This document shows positions 31,378 to 42,444 of a stretch of DNA of 64,000 nucleotides, in pieces. This DNA comes from Reticulitermes speratus (Eukaryota > Arthropoda > Insecta > Blattodea > Rhinotermitidae): assembly GCA_021186555.1 (NCBI GenBank), contig JAJKFL010000004.1, forward strand, positions 9,166,001 through 9,230,000. The letters run 5' to 3'. A model generated the notes under the pieces. It saw only the letters and a program-made list of their open reading frames with translations, was not told the DNA's origin and ran no database searches. A program made the translations under genes and the position numbers. The first letter of the stretch is position 1. Every line of letters begins with the position of its first letter.

Positions 31378-31770
31378 AACACTTGACGTCACCTGTATTA
31401 AGAACACTTGAGTCGTCACCTGTATTAAGACACTTGACGTCACCTGTATTAAGACACTTGACGTCACCTGTATTAAGACACTTGACGTCACCTGTATTAA
31501 AGACACTTGACGTCACCTGTATTAAAGACACTTGACGTCACCTGTATTAATACACTTGACGTCATCTGTATTAAGACACTTGACGTCACGTATTAAGACA
31601 CTTGACGTCACCTGTATTAAGACACTTGACGTCACCTGTATTAAGACACTTGACGTCACCTCTATTAAGACACTTGACGTCACCTGTATTAAGACCCTTG
31701 ACGTCACCTGTATTAAGACACTTGACGTCACCTGTATTAAGACACTTGACGTCACCTGTATTAAGACACT
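31378..31770. repeat. 24-bp minisatellite, 16 units, each with a TGACGTCA palindrome
   Basis: The unit is ACACTTGACGTCACCTGTAT plus TAAG, with small length variation (22-27 bp). Fifteen of sixteen units keep TGACGTCA, the full cyclic-AMP response element core bound by CREB/ATF proteins. Unit 2 is disrupted (GAGTCGTCA). Open frames on both strands are by-products of the 24-bp period. Confidence 0.95.
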
Positions 31771-32111
31771 ATATTTACATCAGGCTGGTTCTTCATCCAG
31801 CTTTATTTAAGAGATCGATACAGTGAAAATTCATTGGTCTGTCTACGATGAAGATGACAAATGGAAGAAAAGTGAGGGTAAAATCAACTTGGGAGACCTA
31901 AGCATAGATGGAAGGATAATGTTAAAATAAATCTTACGCAACTGAGTTGTGAACATGTGCAGTATATTAACCGTTCAATTCCGGCCTCGGTGTACTGTAC
32001 AGACCTTTAATTCCTCACATGCTGACGGCTTTGTTGTACTCTGCCGTCGTTAATGCGTTTTAGGGTAATATGAGTTTACAAGAGAGGCAATGTACGTATA
32101 ATGTAATAATG
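31771..32111. other. Unassigned, with a possible LINE A scrap
   Basis: 31888-31945 (GGAGACCTAAGCATAGATGG, AGGATAATGTTAAAATAAAT) resembles the [12 protein letters not shown] coding part of LINE A, heavily mutated. Confidence 0.35.
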
Positions 32112-32622
32112 AGGCGCGTTCGCGTAACCAGTGTTGCCGTGGAAAAGCAATGAGTATTACATATTCTGAATGTGTGTGTGTGTGTGTGTGTAGCCTTAGT
32201 TATCCAGCAGCAAAGCGCATGCGCCGTATTATATTGTCATCTGTGGCCTGTCTGGCTGTACCGTATTTTTCCACATTATATCATAAAAGACACGATTTTC
32301 AGAAAAAAAAATTATCGTAAAATGTGTTTTGATTTTCTCTATAAATTTTGTCTGAAAAATTGTCATTCTAAGAGGAATTCAGCGAGATACTTCCATAACT
32401 ATACATACGTCTTCATGCAAAGTACCTGTTATTCTCGTTACATTTTAATCAAAATTGAATTTTCTCGACAGAGTTTCAAAAAATACTGAAATGTCAAAAT
32501 CTATAAAAATCCGTCCAGTGGGAGCCGAGCTGTTCCATGCGGATGAACAGACGGACGGACAGACGAAGAGACAGAAACGATTAAGCTAACAGTCGCTTTT
32601 CGCAATTTTTGCGAACGCGCCT
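32112..32622. mobile_element. MITE with AGGCGCGTTCGC ends, 511 bp
   Basis: AGGCGCGTTCGC at 32112 and its inverse at 32611-32622. A (GT)n run is near 32172. Other words are GTTGCCGTGGAAAAGCAATG, AAAGCGCATGCGCCGTATTA and GGAGCCGAGCTGTTCCATGC. A second full copy is at 63074-63559 and a reversed part at 41045-41400. No transposase is encoded. Confidence 0.75.
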
Positions 32623-33357
32623 AAAAACTTCATCGTCTTAAGCAGTACTTGGAATTTGAACCCCAGCGTCATTGAAGGGTTAAACTCAAGGACAAAACCT
32701 TGCGAAAAAGACAATAAAATATCTGGTTCCATTACAGGCTGGGAGATTCTTAACAAATTGGCAGAACTTGTTTAATTTTATTTGGTTCTACCGGGGAAGC
32801 CAAATTAAACGTTAAAAATACTCACAATTCTACCTGGCTACCCTGATTAGTACTCCCAACCACGTTGCATCTCTTCCAAGTACTTGGTAAATTAGTCGAG
32901 GGCAGAGCTTAATCCCAGGGAATGTATGGGAAATACGTTGTGTGATTTTTGTAGGCAGTAGTTGTAGCCGGCTAATACCAGTAAAGTTATATTGCCTTCA
33001 GACACGCATACAACACTTCGAATAAACACAAAGACAATGTTGTTGCCTGAAACTTTGTATAATTAATTTTCTTATGCACGCTATAGTTTCTTTTTAGAAA
33101 GTGGGTCGAACAAAAATACACAGAAATATAAAAATTATATCTTCGAAAGTTCGGATCATTTTATGTCTACTTAATACGGGCAACAAACTAAGAGAAAATC
33201 GCAAACTTGCTTTAATCCACGAAAGCCTACTCGTACTAGCTTGCACTCTTTTCACGCTTCGATTTCCTGCTATTTTTAGCTTTTTCATTGTTGAGACTTA
33301 TTAAATAAAACTTTTTATGAGCTACAATTTTAAAATTTATACTGCTAAAAAGTGATA
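32623..33357. other. Unassigned spacer
   Basis: GGAATTTGAACCCCAGCG at 32651-32668 is B-box-like. Otherwise nothing recognised. Confidence 0.35.
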
Positions 33358-33458
33358 ACATTTCGAGGAAATAAGGATATTAGAGAGAAGATACTTATCG
33401 ATAACAAAGTAATTGGAAAAATATAAGAATTTAACTACCTTGGAAACAACAACGTATA
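33358..33458 (+). mobile_element. LINE reverse transcriptase scrap
   Basis: The translation is TFRGNKDIREKILIDNKVIG, a stop, then EFNYLGNNN. The phrase with FNYLG resembles the segment before the thumb of LINE reverse transcriptases. About 33 residues only. Confidence 0.4.
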
Positions 33459-33684
33459 TAAATAATAATCACATATAAAACAAAATACATTATTTTATAT
33501 ACCATATGACGCTGCATTAAGGTTAGTTAAATTCTTTTATTTGATTAATTACTTTGTTGTCAATAAGTACATTATTTCTAATTACAAAATGTCTCTACTA
33601 TACACAAAATACCTCTAACTTCACTCTCGCCCAGCAAAGGACCTGATCGCCATTATTAAAATTTACATTATTTAAAAAGTCAGG

Positions 33685-34150
33685 ATGACATAATGTTCTG
33701 TAGCATGACATGATGTTCTGTAGCATGACATGATGTTCTGTAGCATGACATGATGTTCTGTAGCATGACATGATGTTCTGTAGTATGACATGATGTTCTG
33801 TAGCATGACATGATGTTCTGTAGCATGACATGATGTTCTGTAGCATGACATGATGTTCTGTAGTATGACATGATGTTCTGTAGCATGACATGATGTTCTG
33901 TAGCATGACATGATGTTCTGTAGTATGACATGATGTTCTGTAGCATGACATGATGTTCTGTAGCATGACATGATGTTCTGTAGCATGACATGATGTTCTG
34001 TAGCATGACATGATGTTCTGTAGCATGACATGATGTTCTGTAGTATGACATGATGTTCTGTAGCATGACATGATGTTCTGTAGTATGACATGATGTTCTG
34101 TAGTATGACATGATGTTCTGTAGCATGACATGATGTTCTGTAGCATGACA
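33685..34150. repeat. 20-bp minisatellite, 23 units
   Basis: TAGCATGACATGATGTTCTG repeats with an exact 20-bp period. The only common variant is TAGT for TAGC. All minus frames are open as a result; this is not a gene. Confidence 0.98.
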
Positions 34151-34534
34151 AAAATATTAATTTAAAAAAAATGTGTATATTAGCAGCTATAATATGGACT
34201 TTGTTTTTTAAATAAGAGACAGCAAGATAGACACATGTATTCTGTGAAGTGTTAGTAAGGATGCGTAAAAAATTTTACATCGCTTTCCTACTAGCCTATA
34301 TATCTGGGAACATGCAAAACAGAAATCTGACTTTTTAGGGGTCAAAATTGATATGATTGTTTTATTCTCTTACAGAAATTCAATTACAATGTAATATACA
34401 AATATGTGGTCTTTTCTATACACTTTCAAAATAATATTACATCACGAATATTAAAAGAGCAATAACTTTCTCTTATCACAAAAAAATGAAATATCACTTG
34501 TTTACAAAGTAAGAAAACAAATTGAAATTGAAAT
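34151..34534. other. AT-rich spacer
   Basis: Ends in a short GAAATT simple repeat (34520-34545). Nothing else seen. Confidence 0.4.
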
Positions 34535-34592
34535 TGAAATTAAAACCAACTTGATGCACACTCACTATTAAAAAAACTTTAATCGTAGATTA

Positions 34593-34643
34593 ATTAACCC
34601 GACATGTTTCGGTCAGGTACCTGACCATCTTCAGGGGTATACT
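34593..34643 (-). ncRNA. Hammerhead-ribozyme-like motif (type I)
   Basis: Stem I ACCC/GGGU, CUGAAGA, stem II GGUCAG-GUAC-CUGACC (6 bp), GAAA, stem III AC/GU, UC. Confidence 0.75.
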
Positions 34644-34887
34644 ACATTTAATTGCGTAGTCCATATGTTAAACACACATAAGATATGAGCCTATAAGGTC
34701 TAGTCGTATATAAAGTTTTCACAAATCACTAAAACTTTTTTAGGTGGAACTATTGCAGGATTACAAGTGTTGACTATTTTAAAAAAGTTTTAGTGATTTT
34801 TAGTGATTTGTGAAAACTTTATATACGAGATCTTATAGGCTCATATCTTATGTGTGTTTAAAGTATGGACTACGCAATTAAATGTAG

Positions 34888-34938
34888 TACACACCTGAAG
34901 ATGGTCAGGTACCTGACCGAAACATGTCGGGTTAATTA
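34888..34938 (+). ncRNA. Hammerhead-ribozyme-like motif (type I)
   Basis: The same stem II and core as the facing copy. Stem I is ACAC against GGGU, so one pair is lost. Confidence 0.7.
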
Positions 34939-35233
34939 ATCTACGATTAAAGTTTTTTAATAGTGAGTGCGCATCAAGTTGGTTCTAATTTCAATTTTAA
35001 TTTATACAAGATGCACGGTGAATACAATATTAAATTTAAATTGTTTTGTTGTATGGGACGATCGATGCAATGAATGTAAAGTACTGACTTGTTTAGCTAC
35101 AAAACATGAAACTTCCGAAGTTCTTAATATTGCAGTCTGACATTCTATGCAAGCCACAGCAACTTACGAACACTGAAACAAATTTAATTAAGATGTATTT
35201 CAATATTTTCTATACAGTTATGGGCAGGATGAG

Positions 35234-35528
35234 TGAGCCGCGATAGCTCAGTCGGTATAGCGACTACGCTACGGGTTCGACGGTCCGAAGATCGAATCTC
35301 GGTGAAAGGCGAGATATTCCGCACCCGTCCAAACCGGCCCTTGGGCTCATCCAGCCTCCTGTAAAATGTGTAACGAGTCTCTTTGCCGGGGGGGGGGGGG
35401 GTAAAGCGACCGGGGAGTGGCGTTGACCTATCACCGCCATCTATCGCCGAGGTTAAAGAAAGAGTAGAGCTATACCTCTACTCCCCATCTGGGACTTCAT
35501 GGCCTGTTATAGAGTAAAACTTACCTTT
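35234..35528 (+). mobile_element. SINE family 2
   Basis: The head is GATAGCTCAGTCGGTATAGC with AAGATCGAATCTCGG. The body holds a long G run (35386-35401) and ends GAGTAAAACTTACCTTTACC. Confidence 0.85.
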
Positions 35529-35544
35529 ACCTTTAACTTTTATG

Positions 35545-35750
35545 GGCTGGATGACCCGATGTCCGAATTCCTACAGCAGCAAGAGATTTTCTTTTCCCCA
35601 ACCAGTCCAGACCGGCTCTGGAGCCCACCTAGCCTCGTATTCAATGGGTACATTAACATAATGTTGAACAATGGCCTTCCGTCTACTGTCGATGTTAAGA
35701 ATTAGCAAAGCCATATCCATAATCTCCTTATATGCCTACACTGCGTGGAG
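35545..35750 (+). mobile_element. SINE family 2 variant, degenerate
   Basis: CCAGTCCAGACCGGCTCTGG, GTATTCAATGGGTACATTAA and GATGTTAAGAATTAGC follow the family order. The head is barely recognisable. Confidence 0.55.
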
Positions 35751-36244
35751 AGAGACAACTTTCGCTTTTACGTTTTTTTCATCTCTTAATACTAAACTAC
35801 TTTTTCAGTAATTCAGTTGCCAAAGGGACAAGCACGAATACACTCAGACATGGAAGCAGTTTCGGGGTAGAGATCAGTTCATGACAACTCTTGTGTGAAA
35901 CAGTTCTAACCAACTTCAGTCTCCTCTGTTTTTATTTGTGTTTATTTAACGCTGCTGCCACTAACACGGACTGTCATATAGCGTCTACTCAACTGCAGTT
36001 GAAGGAAGCTGGCAGTAAGTGTATCAGTTACAAACTTCTGACTCGAGTGCAGACGACACCTGCTTCTTGGAAACATATTGCCATCAGCAGATGAAGTGTG
36101 TTGTTTGTTTTTTTCTGAAAGTGGGCAGAGTGGGAGATGCAGGTTAATGGAAAGTCTCTGAAATTTGACACCTAGAGAGAGGAAATAAAAGTATAATGGA
36201 AAATATTAAATAATGAGGGGATTCATACTCTTCTGCTCTTCGGA
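35751..36244. other. Unassigned spacer
   Basis: Nothing recognised. Confidence 0.35.
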
Positions 36245-36470
36245 AAATGTGATTAGAGTGATACAATCAAGAAGGGTATAATGGACTGAACGGTAACAGG
36301 AGGGGAGATGTGTTACTCTGTGCATGGTGGGTCAGTGAAGATGTGACAGAGGAAGACCACGGGTGACCTGAAGGCGCTGCGCGGGATACTGTTGTGGACA
36401 GAATGATGGAAAGTGTTGCAAACTTATGTCAGGGCAGGCGGCATGCTGATGAGGTTCGAACTAAGCACGT
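36245..36470 (+). mobile_element. LINE A fragment, very degenerate
   Basis: GTGATTAGAGTGATACAATC, AAGAAGGGTATAATGGACTG and GGAAGACCACGGGTGACC mirror the [12 protein letters not shown] and GRP segments of LINE A. Confidence 0.5.
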
Positions 36471-36633
36471 CTCTATAAGAAATGCTGAACAAAACCAATG
36501 CATAATCCTACCTTCTCAAACCCGATCCATCTTCACAAAAATTAAAGAGACGATGGTGATAATAATAATAATAATAATTAATACTTTTCTGTAGTAAAAA
36601 TGGGATCGGCATGAATACAAGTAATCTAAAATA

Positions 36634-36818
36634 CAGTCGAACTCGGTTATAACGTCATGAAAGGGACTGAATATTTTGTATCGTTATAAACGAGTGTTTT
36701 TATAACCGAGGAGTATAATGTTATGGTTAACAGTGAGGAATTAATTGGTACCACAGAACATCTGACGTTATAGACGGGGTGTAGCATAAACCTATGTCGT
36801 TATAACCGGGTTCGACTG
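36634..36818 (+). mobile_element. Pogo/Tigger-like MITE, 185 bp
   Basis: CAGTCGAACTCGGTTATAAC and its inverse, flanked by TA on both sides (36632-36633 and 36819-36820). It has the same length as 2377-2561, in the opposite orientation. Confidence 0.85.
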
Positions 36819-36920
36819 TACATGTTTATAATAGATGAAGTGAATATTTTTATTATGTTTATGCAATTCAGTCTCCTTTTAATAACAATTGTTTTTTTCA
36901 GTTGCCTGATTTTGTATCAG

Positions 36921-37205
36921 GAGCCTGAGTGGCTTCTGAGGTATAATGAATAGGCTATGGGTTAAACGGTAGGGGTTTCGAATCCCGGTAGGCGCAAGAG
37001 ACATTTCTCTTCTCCAAAAGTCCAGACATGCTTTGGGACCCACCCAACATCCTACTCAGTGAATACTATGGTTCTTTCCCGGGGTTAAAGCGGCCTGGGC
37101 TTGAAGTTTACCACTCACCTCGACGCTAAGAATGAATGGAGCTATACTTACACTCCCTCTGTATGCCTTCACAGCATGGACTGCGACAACTTTGCCTTTC
37201 ACCTC
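36921..37205 (+). mobile_element. SINE family 2, variant 2b
   Basis: GGAGCCTGAGTGGCTTCTGA stands in the head position, with GTTTCGAATCCCGG (B box), TCTCTTCTCCAAAAGTCCAG and GAATGAATGGAGCTATACTT. Confidence 0.7.
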
Positions 37206-38444
37206 CTTTAACTGGTGCCATATCTGTTGGCAATTCTTACAATGATTCATAAATCAACATTAAACAATATTGGAAAACTTAAAAATTCTCCCGTTCCTCT
37301 GCTTAATAAATCACCGCGTAAATAAAATATATGGGGGAGAAAGATATAGCCCGCGCGACATTAATCTCAGTACTAGATGGAGGGGAGTCATTAGCTTCAT
37401 GCTTACGCCGCTTTGTCCCAGGAAACATGCCCCCGGTACACAGTAAATAGAATTTTCAATGAGTTGAGAGTCGGTATAAATGATTTTAGGAAGAGAAAAA
37501 ATCTTTTGTTCTTCCAGACAGTGGTACCTCTATTGCCGATCGTCAATCTGCAGCCGGTCCAGTATACTGAGCTATCCAGGATCCCTTTCAGAAATAAATG
37601 CTTATGGCGTTTCAACGAGAAACAAAGCCCTACGAAGTTACGATATGTATTTCTTCTGTCATTCTTATTAGCCAATTCATATTACAAATTTTTCTTTTAC
37701 AAGGCATATATTTGTTTGTCTGTTGAAAATATTTCAGCCGGTAAGTGATCGATCCCCTACTTCTTTACTACCTGAATATTCTGCCATTACCTATCCTTCC
37801 AGGCATATAATTGCATCGGTTGTAATACAAGCGTGATAAAGAACAATTCTCTTTTTTTAAAATCTCTGTAAATATTACGTGAGATGACGTGAGAGTGATT
37901 GATATTCTTTCCACCAAAACCTATAACAGGTTTCAAATTATTAACCTAAACAAACTTCATTCCATTCAGCGGTTTTCTTTTGCCACGTAACGTGGGTGTC
38001 GATTTTTCACTCTTTGAACTACAAAAAATAATTCCCACACCGCCTTTATATCTGACATGTTAATTTACGTCAGAGCACATTTTGTAAGAGGAAATGATAA
38101 AAACTACTGGAAGTGTTTTAAAGTAGTAAGAAAAAGGATGAATAAAAGAAGAAGAGAGAGGAAATACGAGTAAGATTGGCCATTTAAGGCTCTTTCGAGT
38201 CTACAAAAGAGAAATATGTGTAAAAGAAAGATAAGAAATGAAGAAACGTTTATATATATAAAGTGGCAGGATATTGTGCTCCACATGTAAGTGTCTGCTG
38301 ACGTAACGAATAAAAGGGAATGGACCACAAGATGTTCTAATCCAAAGATTCTTGGTATAATTTTTAATAAGATAATCCGGAGTGACTTGAAAAACACAAT
38401 ATGCGGTCTACCATCAGAGAAAATTTGGATTAAAGCGTATATGA
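37206..38444. other. Long unassigned stretch
   Basis: Overlapping ORFs near 37413-37748 are open on both strands, but no motif, splice signal or family resemblance supports a gene. Confidence 0.3.
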
Positions 38445-38460
38445 ACCACATATCTTGTAA

Positions 38461-38862
38461 TAATAATAATATAATAACCATGGCTCAACAGCCCTATATG
38501 GGCTCGGGCCTCCTCTTCCCTCCTCTTTCCGAGGTTACTAAGTCGTGCCCATTCGTGCCAGTTGGTGACTGGCCAACTGGCCGCGCTACTATTCTATCGA
38601 TCCTGATGTGTCCGCCAGAGCCATCTGGCAGGCAGTCAGGATACTTGGGTGAGAAATGGAGGCTTTGAATTTAGCTTACATAACATTTTTATTCATGCCC
38701 GTAAGGTTCTTTTACATGCCGTAAATCTACGACATGGGACAGACGGAAGTGGTGCTCCGGATTTTTATCACCCTTAAAAATCCATCGACCTCGGTCGGGA
38801 TCGAACCCGCGAACCTTGGGTCCAGTGGCGAGCAAGCTAACCACTAGTCCACCGAGGTCGAC
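38461..38862 (-). mobile_element. SINE family 4, full head, 16-bp TSD
   Basis: ACCACATATCTTGTAA (38445-38460) and ACCACATTTCTTGTAA (38863-38878) flank it, 15 of 16 matching. On the minus strand the head pairs GACCTCGG with CCGAGGTC like an acceptor stem, and has A box GGACTAGTGGTTAGCTTGC and B box GCGGGTTCGATCCCG. The tail is a TAA repeat. Confidence 0.9.
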
Positions 38863-39104
38863 ACCACATTTCTTGTAAAGGCATTAAAATTAAACAAAGC
38901 CACACGTAGACGAAGGAAAAATATAAAGCAAAAAATTATTCAGCAGCTGTTTTATGTATATAAAGCTTGGTGCTTCGCTTAATAGAAGAGCATAAATTTA
39001 GGACATCTCTGCTTTAGTCATCACGAACAATACCAATGAACATCTATTTACAAAGCCAACATCTGCACAACACAGTATGTATAACATAAATATGCTACAT
39101 TTAC

Positions 39105-39145
39105 TGCGACATGTTCCGGCGTTCCTACGCCATCAGGGACTGTAC
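39105..39145 (-). ncRNA. Decayed hammerhead-like motif
   Basis: CUGAU is followed directly by the GGCG-UAGGAA-CGCC stem, so three core bases are deleted, and GGAAC replaces GAAAC. Stem II still pairs. A relic. Confidence 0.45.
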
Positions 39146-39313
39146 AGCAGTACACTTAAAACTTAATGTAAATAAAAAATTAAATTATAAAAATACATTC
39201 TATCATAATGATTTTGTAGCCAGGTTTGTAAAATGTATATAACATTAAAACAAATTGATTAAATAGACCAACTAATGCACTATTTGACTACTTTATTGTA
39301 GTGTCTTTCTTAT

Positions 39314-39358
39314 ACACCCTACACGTGTTTCGGACCTAGGTCCATCTTCAGGGGGTCT
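39314..39358 (-). ncRNA. Hammerhead-ribozyme-like motif (type I)
   Basis: CUGAAGA, stem II GGACC-UA-GGUCC or GGAC-CUAG-GUCC, GAAA, stem III ACAC/GUGU, UA. Stem I has three firm pairs (CCC/GGG). Confidence 0.7.
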
Positions 39359-39397
39359 CAGTACTGTTAAAAACTACTAGTAGTTTTTAACAATACT

Positions 39398-39446
39398 GAG
39401 ACCCCCTGAAGATGGACCTAGGTCCGAAACACGTGTAGGGTGTATA
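39398..39446 (+). ncRNA. Hammerhead-ribozyme-like motif (type I)
   Basis: Identical to the facing motif across core and stems, as the palindrome demands. Confidence 0.7.
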
Positions 39447-39529
39447 AGAAAGACACTACAATAAAGTAGTCAAATAGTGCATTAGTTGGTCTATTTAATC
39501 AATTTCATTCATAGAAATGCACGGTGATA

Positions 39530-40518
39530 ATAGTGTGAAAAACATTAAAACAATTTATGTGCATTTACAATTCCATAGGCTTAATATGCAGTTGCCTTAC
39601 TGTGGCATACAAATATCTATTGCCTATTTATTGCCTTGTTTCTTCATAATCAAAAATATATTCACTATTATATCAATAAAAAGAGTAAAATCTACAATTA
39701 CAGTACATGTTGTCTATTGCCTCTTTAATTCACTATACAGCCTGATGACGGTTTATATGTTTAGGCGAAATATGTATTTGGGTTTTTAAAATAAAATGCA
39801 TATTATCTGTGAGTAACAAAGCTGTAATCATCAGCTAAAAGTAATGTTTACAAACCTATTCTCCTTGGAATAATTAGATCGACATGATATCCATTTCCGT
39901 AAAGGGCAGCATTATAAAGGACCAAGAAATAAATGTGCGGAAACATTAATATGAACTTAAATATGTACTGATATTACGGTCTTCCGTTCATTTCTGTGGC
40001 CGAGCACTTGTTTTTAGGAAATACCTCCTGCCTCCATGTTCAATGTAAAGGTCTGCCTTATAAGTAAAGAATTTTTCAACTCTACGAAATATATACTTTA
40101 AGTTAAGACATATCATACGTGATATTTTAAAGCGACACCGTACTTTGCTCCTCCATTTTAGCTATACCGACCACTCCACATCCTCCTAGATCGTAAATTG
40201 GAGTCCATATAGTGGACAGCTCCTTACTGTTAATGCTTTACTCCTCGTTCTTTGTTATTTTCACATTTGTACATTATTTTTAGCAACATAATGGTCTCTC
40301 ATAACAAGGATGGATAACACAGAGACACACTTCGTTCCTGGAAGAAGAAAACAAATGGCGGAGGTAAAAATTCCACAAGCAACGACACAAGACCTGCGTA
40401 TGCGTTCTACACGTACGTTGCTCGTAGAGTAACAGTTAGGAAATTTGTTTTCCTGTACACTGTAAGCACCACTGCCTGTTACACAGCTCTGACACTGTTT
40501 CTTATTAACGTATGCTTA
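39530..40518. other. Unassigned, with a decayed hammerhead-like motif
   Basis: 39739-39785 (plus) reads CUGAUGA, then UUUAGGCGAAAUAUGUAUU, with no good stem II. The remainder shows nothing. Confidence 0.35.
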
Positions 40519-40755
40519 GAGTGTAGAAGGAAGGATAGAAATGACAGGAAGACGAGGAAGAAGGCGTAAGCAGCTACTGGATGACCTTAAGGAAAAGAGA
40601 AGATACTGTAAATTGAAAGAGGAAGAACTAGATCGCACCCTGTGGAGAACTCGCTTTGGAAGAGGATATGGACCTGTCGTAAGGCAGACTACAGAATGAA
40701 TGAATGAATGAATGAATGAATGAATGAATGAATTAATTAATTAATTAATTAATGA
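40519..40755 (+). mobile_element. LINE B 3' end with AATG tail
   Basis: It encodes RIEMTGRRGRRRKQLLDDLK, then LWRTRFGRGYGPVVRQTTE and a stop. The tail is eight or so GAATGA/AATG units running into ATTA repeats. Truncated at the 5' end. Confidence 0.8.
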
Positions 40756-40773
40756 GAATATATATTTCAACCC

Positions 40774-40909
40774 CCGATATAGCGCCACTGTTGGAGCACC
40801 GCAATTTGTGGTGCTATATTGAAGGTGGCGGTAAATCGAAATACTGAATAATAGGGAATTTCTGTTCACATATTTTCTTGGGCGCTAATTGGGGGTGGCG
40901 CTATATCGG
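40774..40909. mobile_element. MITE with CGATATAGCGCCAC ends
   Basis: CCGATATAGCGCCAC and GTGGCGCTATATCGG. Inner parts also pair (GGTGCTATATTGAAGG). Opposite orientation to 21691-21821. Confidence 0.75.
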
Positions 40910-41044
40910 GTTTTGTGACTATATAAATAGCGGTGCTTGTTCATGCGTATATGACTGCATGAATGTTATTGTTCAAGCACTCATGCCAAGGTGCATTTTG
41001 ATTGTTTAGTTTACTTAGTAGATACGAATTGTAGGATGATTTTT

Positions 41045-41400
41045 AGGCGCGTTCGTAAAATTACCAAAAGCGACAATTAGCTTCGTCATGTCCGTCTATC
41101 TGTGTGTCTGTCCGTCCGCATGGAACAACACTGCTCCCACTGGGCGAATTTTTCATGAAATTTGATATTTGATGATTTTTCGAAAACCTGTCGAAAAAAT
41201 CAATTTTCAGGAAAATCTGACAAGAATAACGGGTACTTTACATGAAGACCTGTGTAAATGTATGATTTCGTCTCGCTGAATTCTTCTAAGAATGAAAAGT
41301 GTTTGAGACAAAATTTGTAGAGAAAATCAGAACACACATTTTATGTTTAATCAGTATGTTTCCCAGTTAACATAATCCACCCTGCCACTGCGGCAACTTC
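41045..41400 (-). mobile_element. GCGCGTTCGC MITE, truncated
   Basis: AGGCGCGTTCGTAAAA at 41045, GTCTGTCCGTCCGCATGG, then CTCGCTGAATTCTTCTAAG and AGAAAATCAGAACACACATT, as in 32112-32622 reversed. The far end is lost. Confidence 0.7.
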
Positions 41401-41544
41401 TCCGACAGATCAACAATGCGTGTAACATGCAGAGTAGGCTCACCTGTTACCCGTTCTGTATGGAATATCACAAGAAAGAAATTACCCCTTAAAACGAAGT
41501 TTATACTACACGTACCATAATTTTTAACATTAAAACATTTAACA

Positions 41545-41774
41545 GCCGATCCCAGTGGCCGCGCGGTCTAAGGAGTGGGTTCCAATCCCTCCGGGGGTAT
41601 GGTTGTCTGTCTTTTGTGTATGTTGTGTGTTGTCAGGTAGAGGTCTCTGTGACGGACTGATCACTTGTCCAGAGGAGTCCTACCGAGTGTGGTGTATCTA
41701 AAGTGTGTGATCGCGAAACCTCGAAAAATGAGGCGGCCTAGGCCCCTAGGGGCTGTCGAGCCATTGGAAAAAAA
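41545..41774 (+). mobile_element. SINE family 1 with deletion in head
   Basis: CAGTGGCCGCGCGGTCTAAG, then directly GTGGGTTCCAATCCCTCCGG: about 30 bases between the boxes are missing. The body is complete to GGCTGTCGAGCCATTGG and an A run. Confidence 0.85.
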
Positions 41775-42118
41775 CATTCAACATTTTATACACAGACTTT
41801 CAGAGTAAACAGCAATTATTTCCCTAAAGAGAATTAAAAATCTTCCGTTGTAGCAGAGGCGCATTTTGTTTACTGGTTAGTATGAACTGAATCCCTACAA
41901 ACATATATTCACATAAATTTTACGCTGTCGTTTTTCCACTGTCAGTATCAATACACCAGTACTCCACAGTCATTTTCATCTTAATAATCCTTTTTATCAG
42001 AAGGACAAGCGGGCAAAACTCGGGACCTTACAAACAGAGCTATACTCTTTAGGATCCAAGGACAGCGCTGAAAACAAAGTTGCTTTCACTTATATTTGAA
42101 GCTTCAGATTGTGAAATA
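41775..42118. other. Unassigned spacer
   Basis: Nothing recognised. Confidence 0.4.
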
Positions 42119-42444
42119 CAGTAGAACTTCTGTTTTTCGAACTTCGCTTAACCATAACTCGGGTTAACCGAAACGCCTTTTTTACGCGATTCCCAGAACT
42201 GCCTGCCGCGAGACACCTCTGAGCCTCTCCCCGTCAGTTTGCTGTCAAAAGTTGACGTGTGCGGATTGTATCTGTAAATATCGTACACTGTGTTGTGCCA
42301 TAAATTTTATTAACATAAGACGTGTTTCTGAATAAATGTTATTTTTATTGCACCTTATCACGTCAAGCCGAATTTCCGAATTATCCGAAAATTTGCTTAT
42401 CCGAAGGTCCGCCCCCTTTATTTCGGATAATCGAGATTCCACTG
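42119..42444. mobile_element. Pogo/Tigger-like element, internally deleted
   Basis: The right end in reverse is CAGTGGAATCTCGATTATCC, a typical pogo-group terminus. The left end is CAGTAGAACTTCTG preceded by TA. The right flank is CA instead of TA. Inner GAATTATCCGAAAATTTGC repeats the theme. No transposase domain is evident. Confidence 0.65.

Larger units (their letters stand above)
34535..35019. mobile_element. Foldback element with an inverted hammerhead pair
   Basis: Arms of about 200 bp: AAACCAACTTGATGCACACTC ... TATGAGCCTATAAGGTCT and inverse. The end module ATGCACGGTGA is at 35011 on the right. Hammerheads lie at 34593-34643 (minus) and 34888-34938 (plus). Confidence 0.85.
39252..39525. 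mobile_element. Near-perfect palindromic foldback with an inverted hammerhead pair
   Basis: 39252-39505 is a 254-bp palindrome (127-bp arms) centred between 39378 and 39379, with one mismatched pair seen and no spacer. It includes AGACCAACTAATGCACTAT. The end module ATGCACGGTGA follows at 39517. Confidence 0.9.

Noticed and set aside
31522..31826. Repetitive proteins on both strands over the 24-bp array
   Set aside because: Same effect: 24 bp is eight codons. No start context or flanking coding sequence.
33598..34151. Three overlapping minus-strand open frames of 148-182 codons
   Set aside because: The 20-bp array has no stop in any minus frame, so the open frames are automatic; composition is not protein-like.
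37403..37748. Possible short gene (open frames on both strands, 90 and 111 codons)
   Set aside because: No recognisable domain, no conserved neighbour and both strands equally open; not supported.
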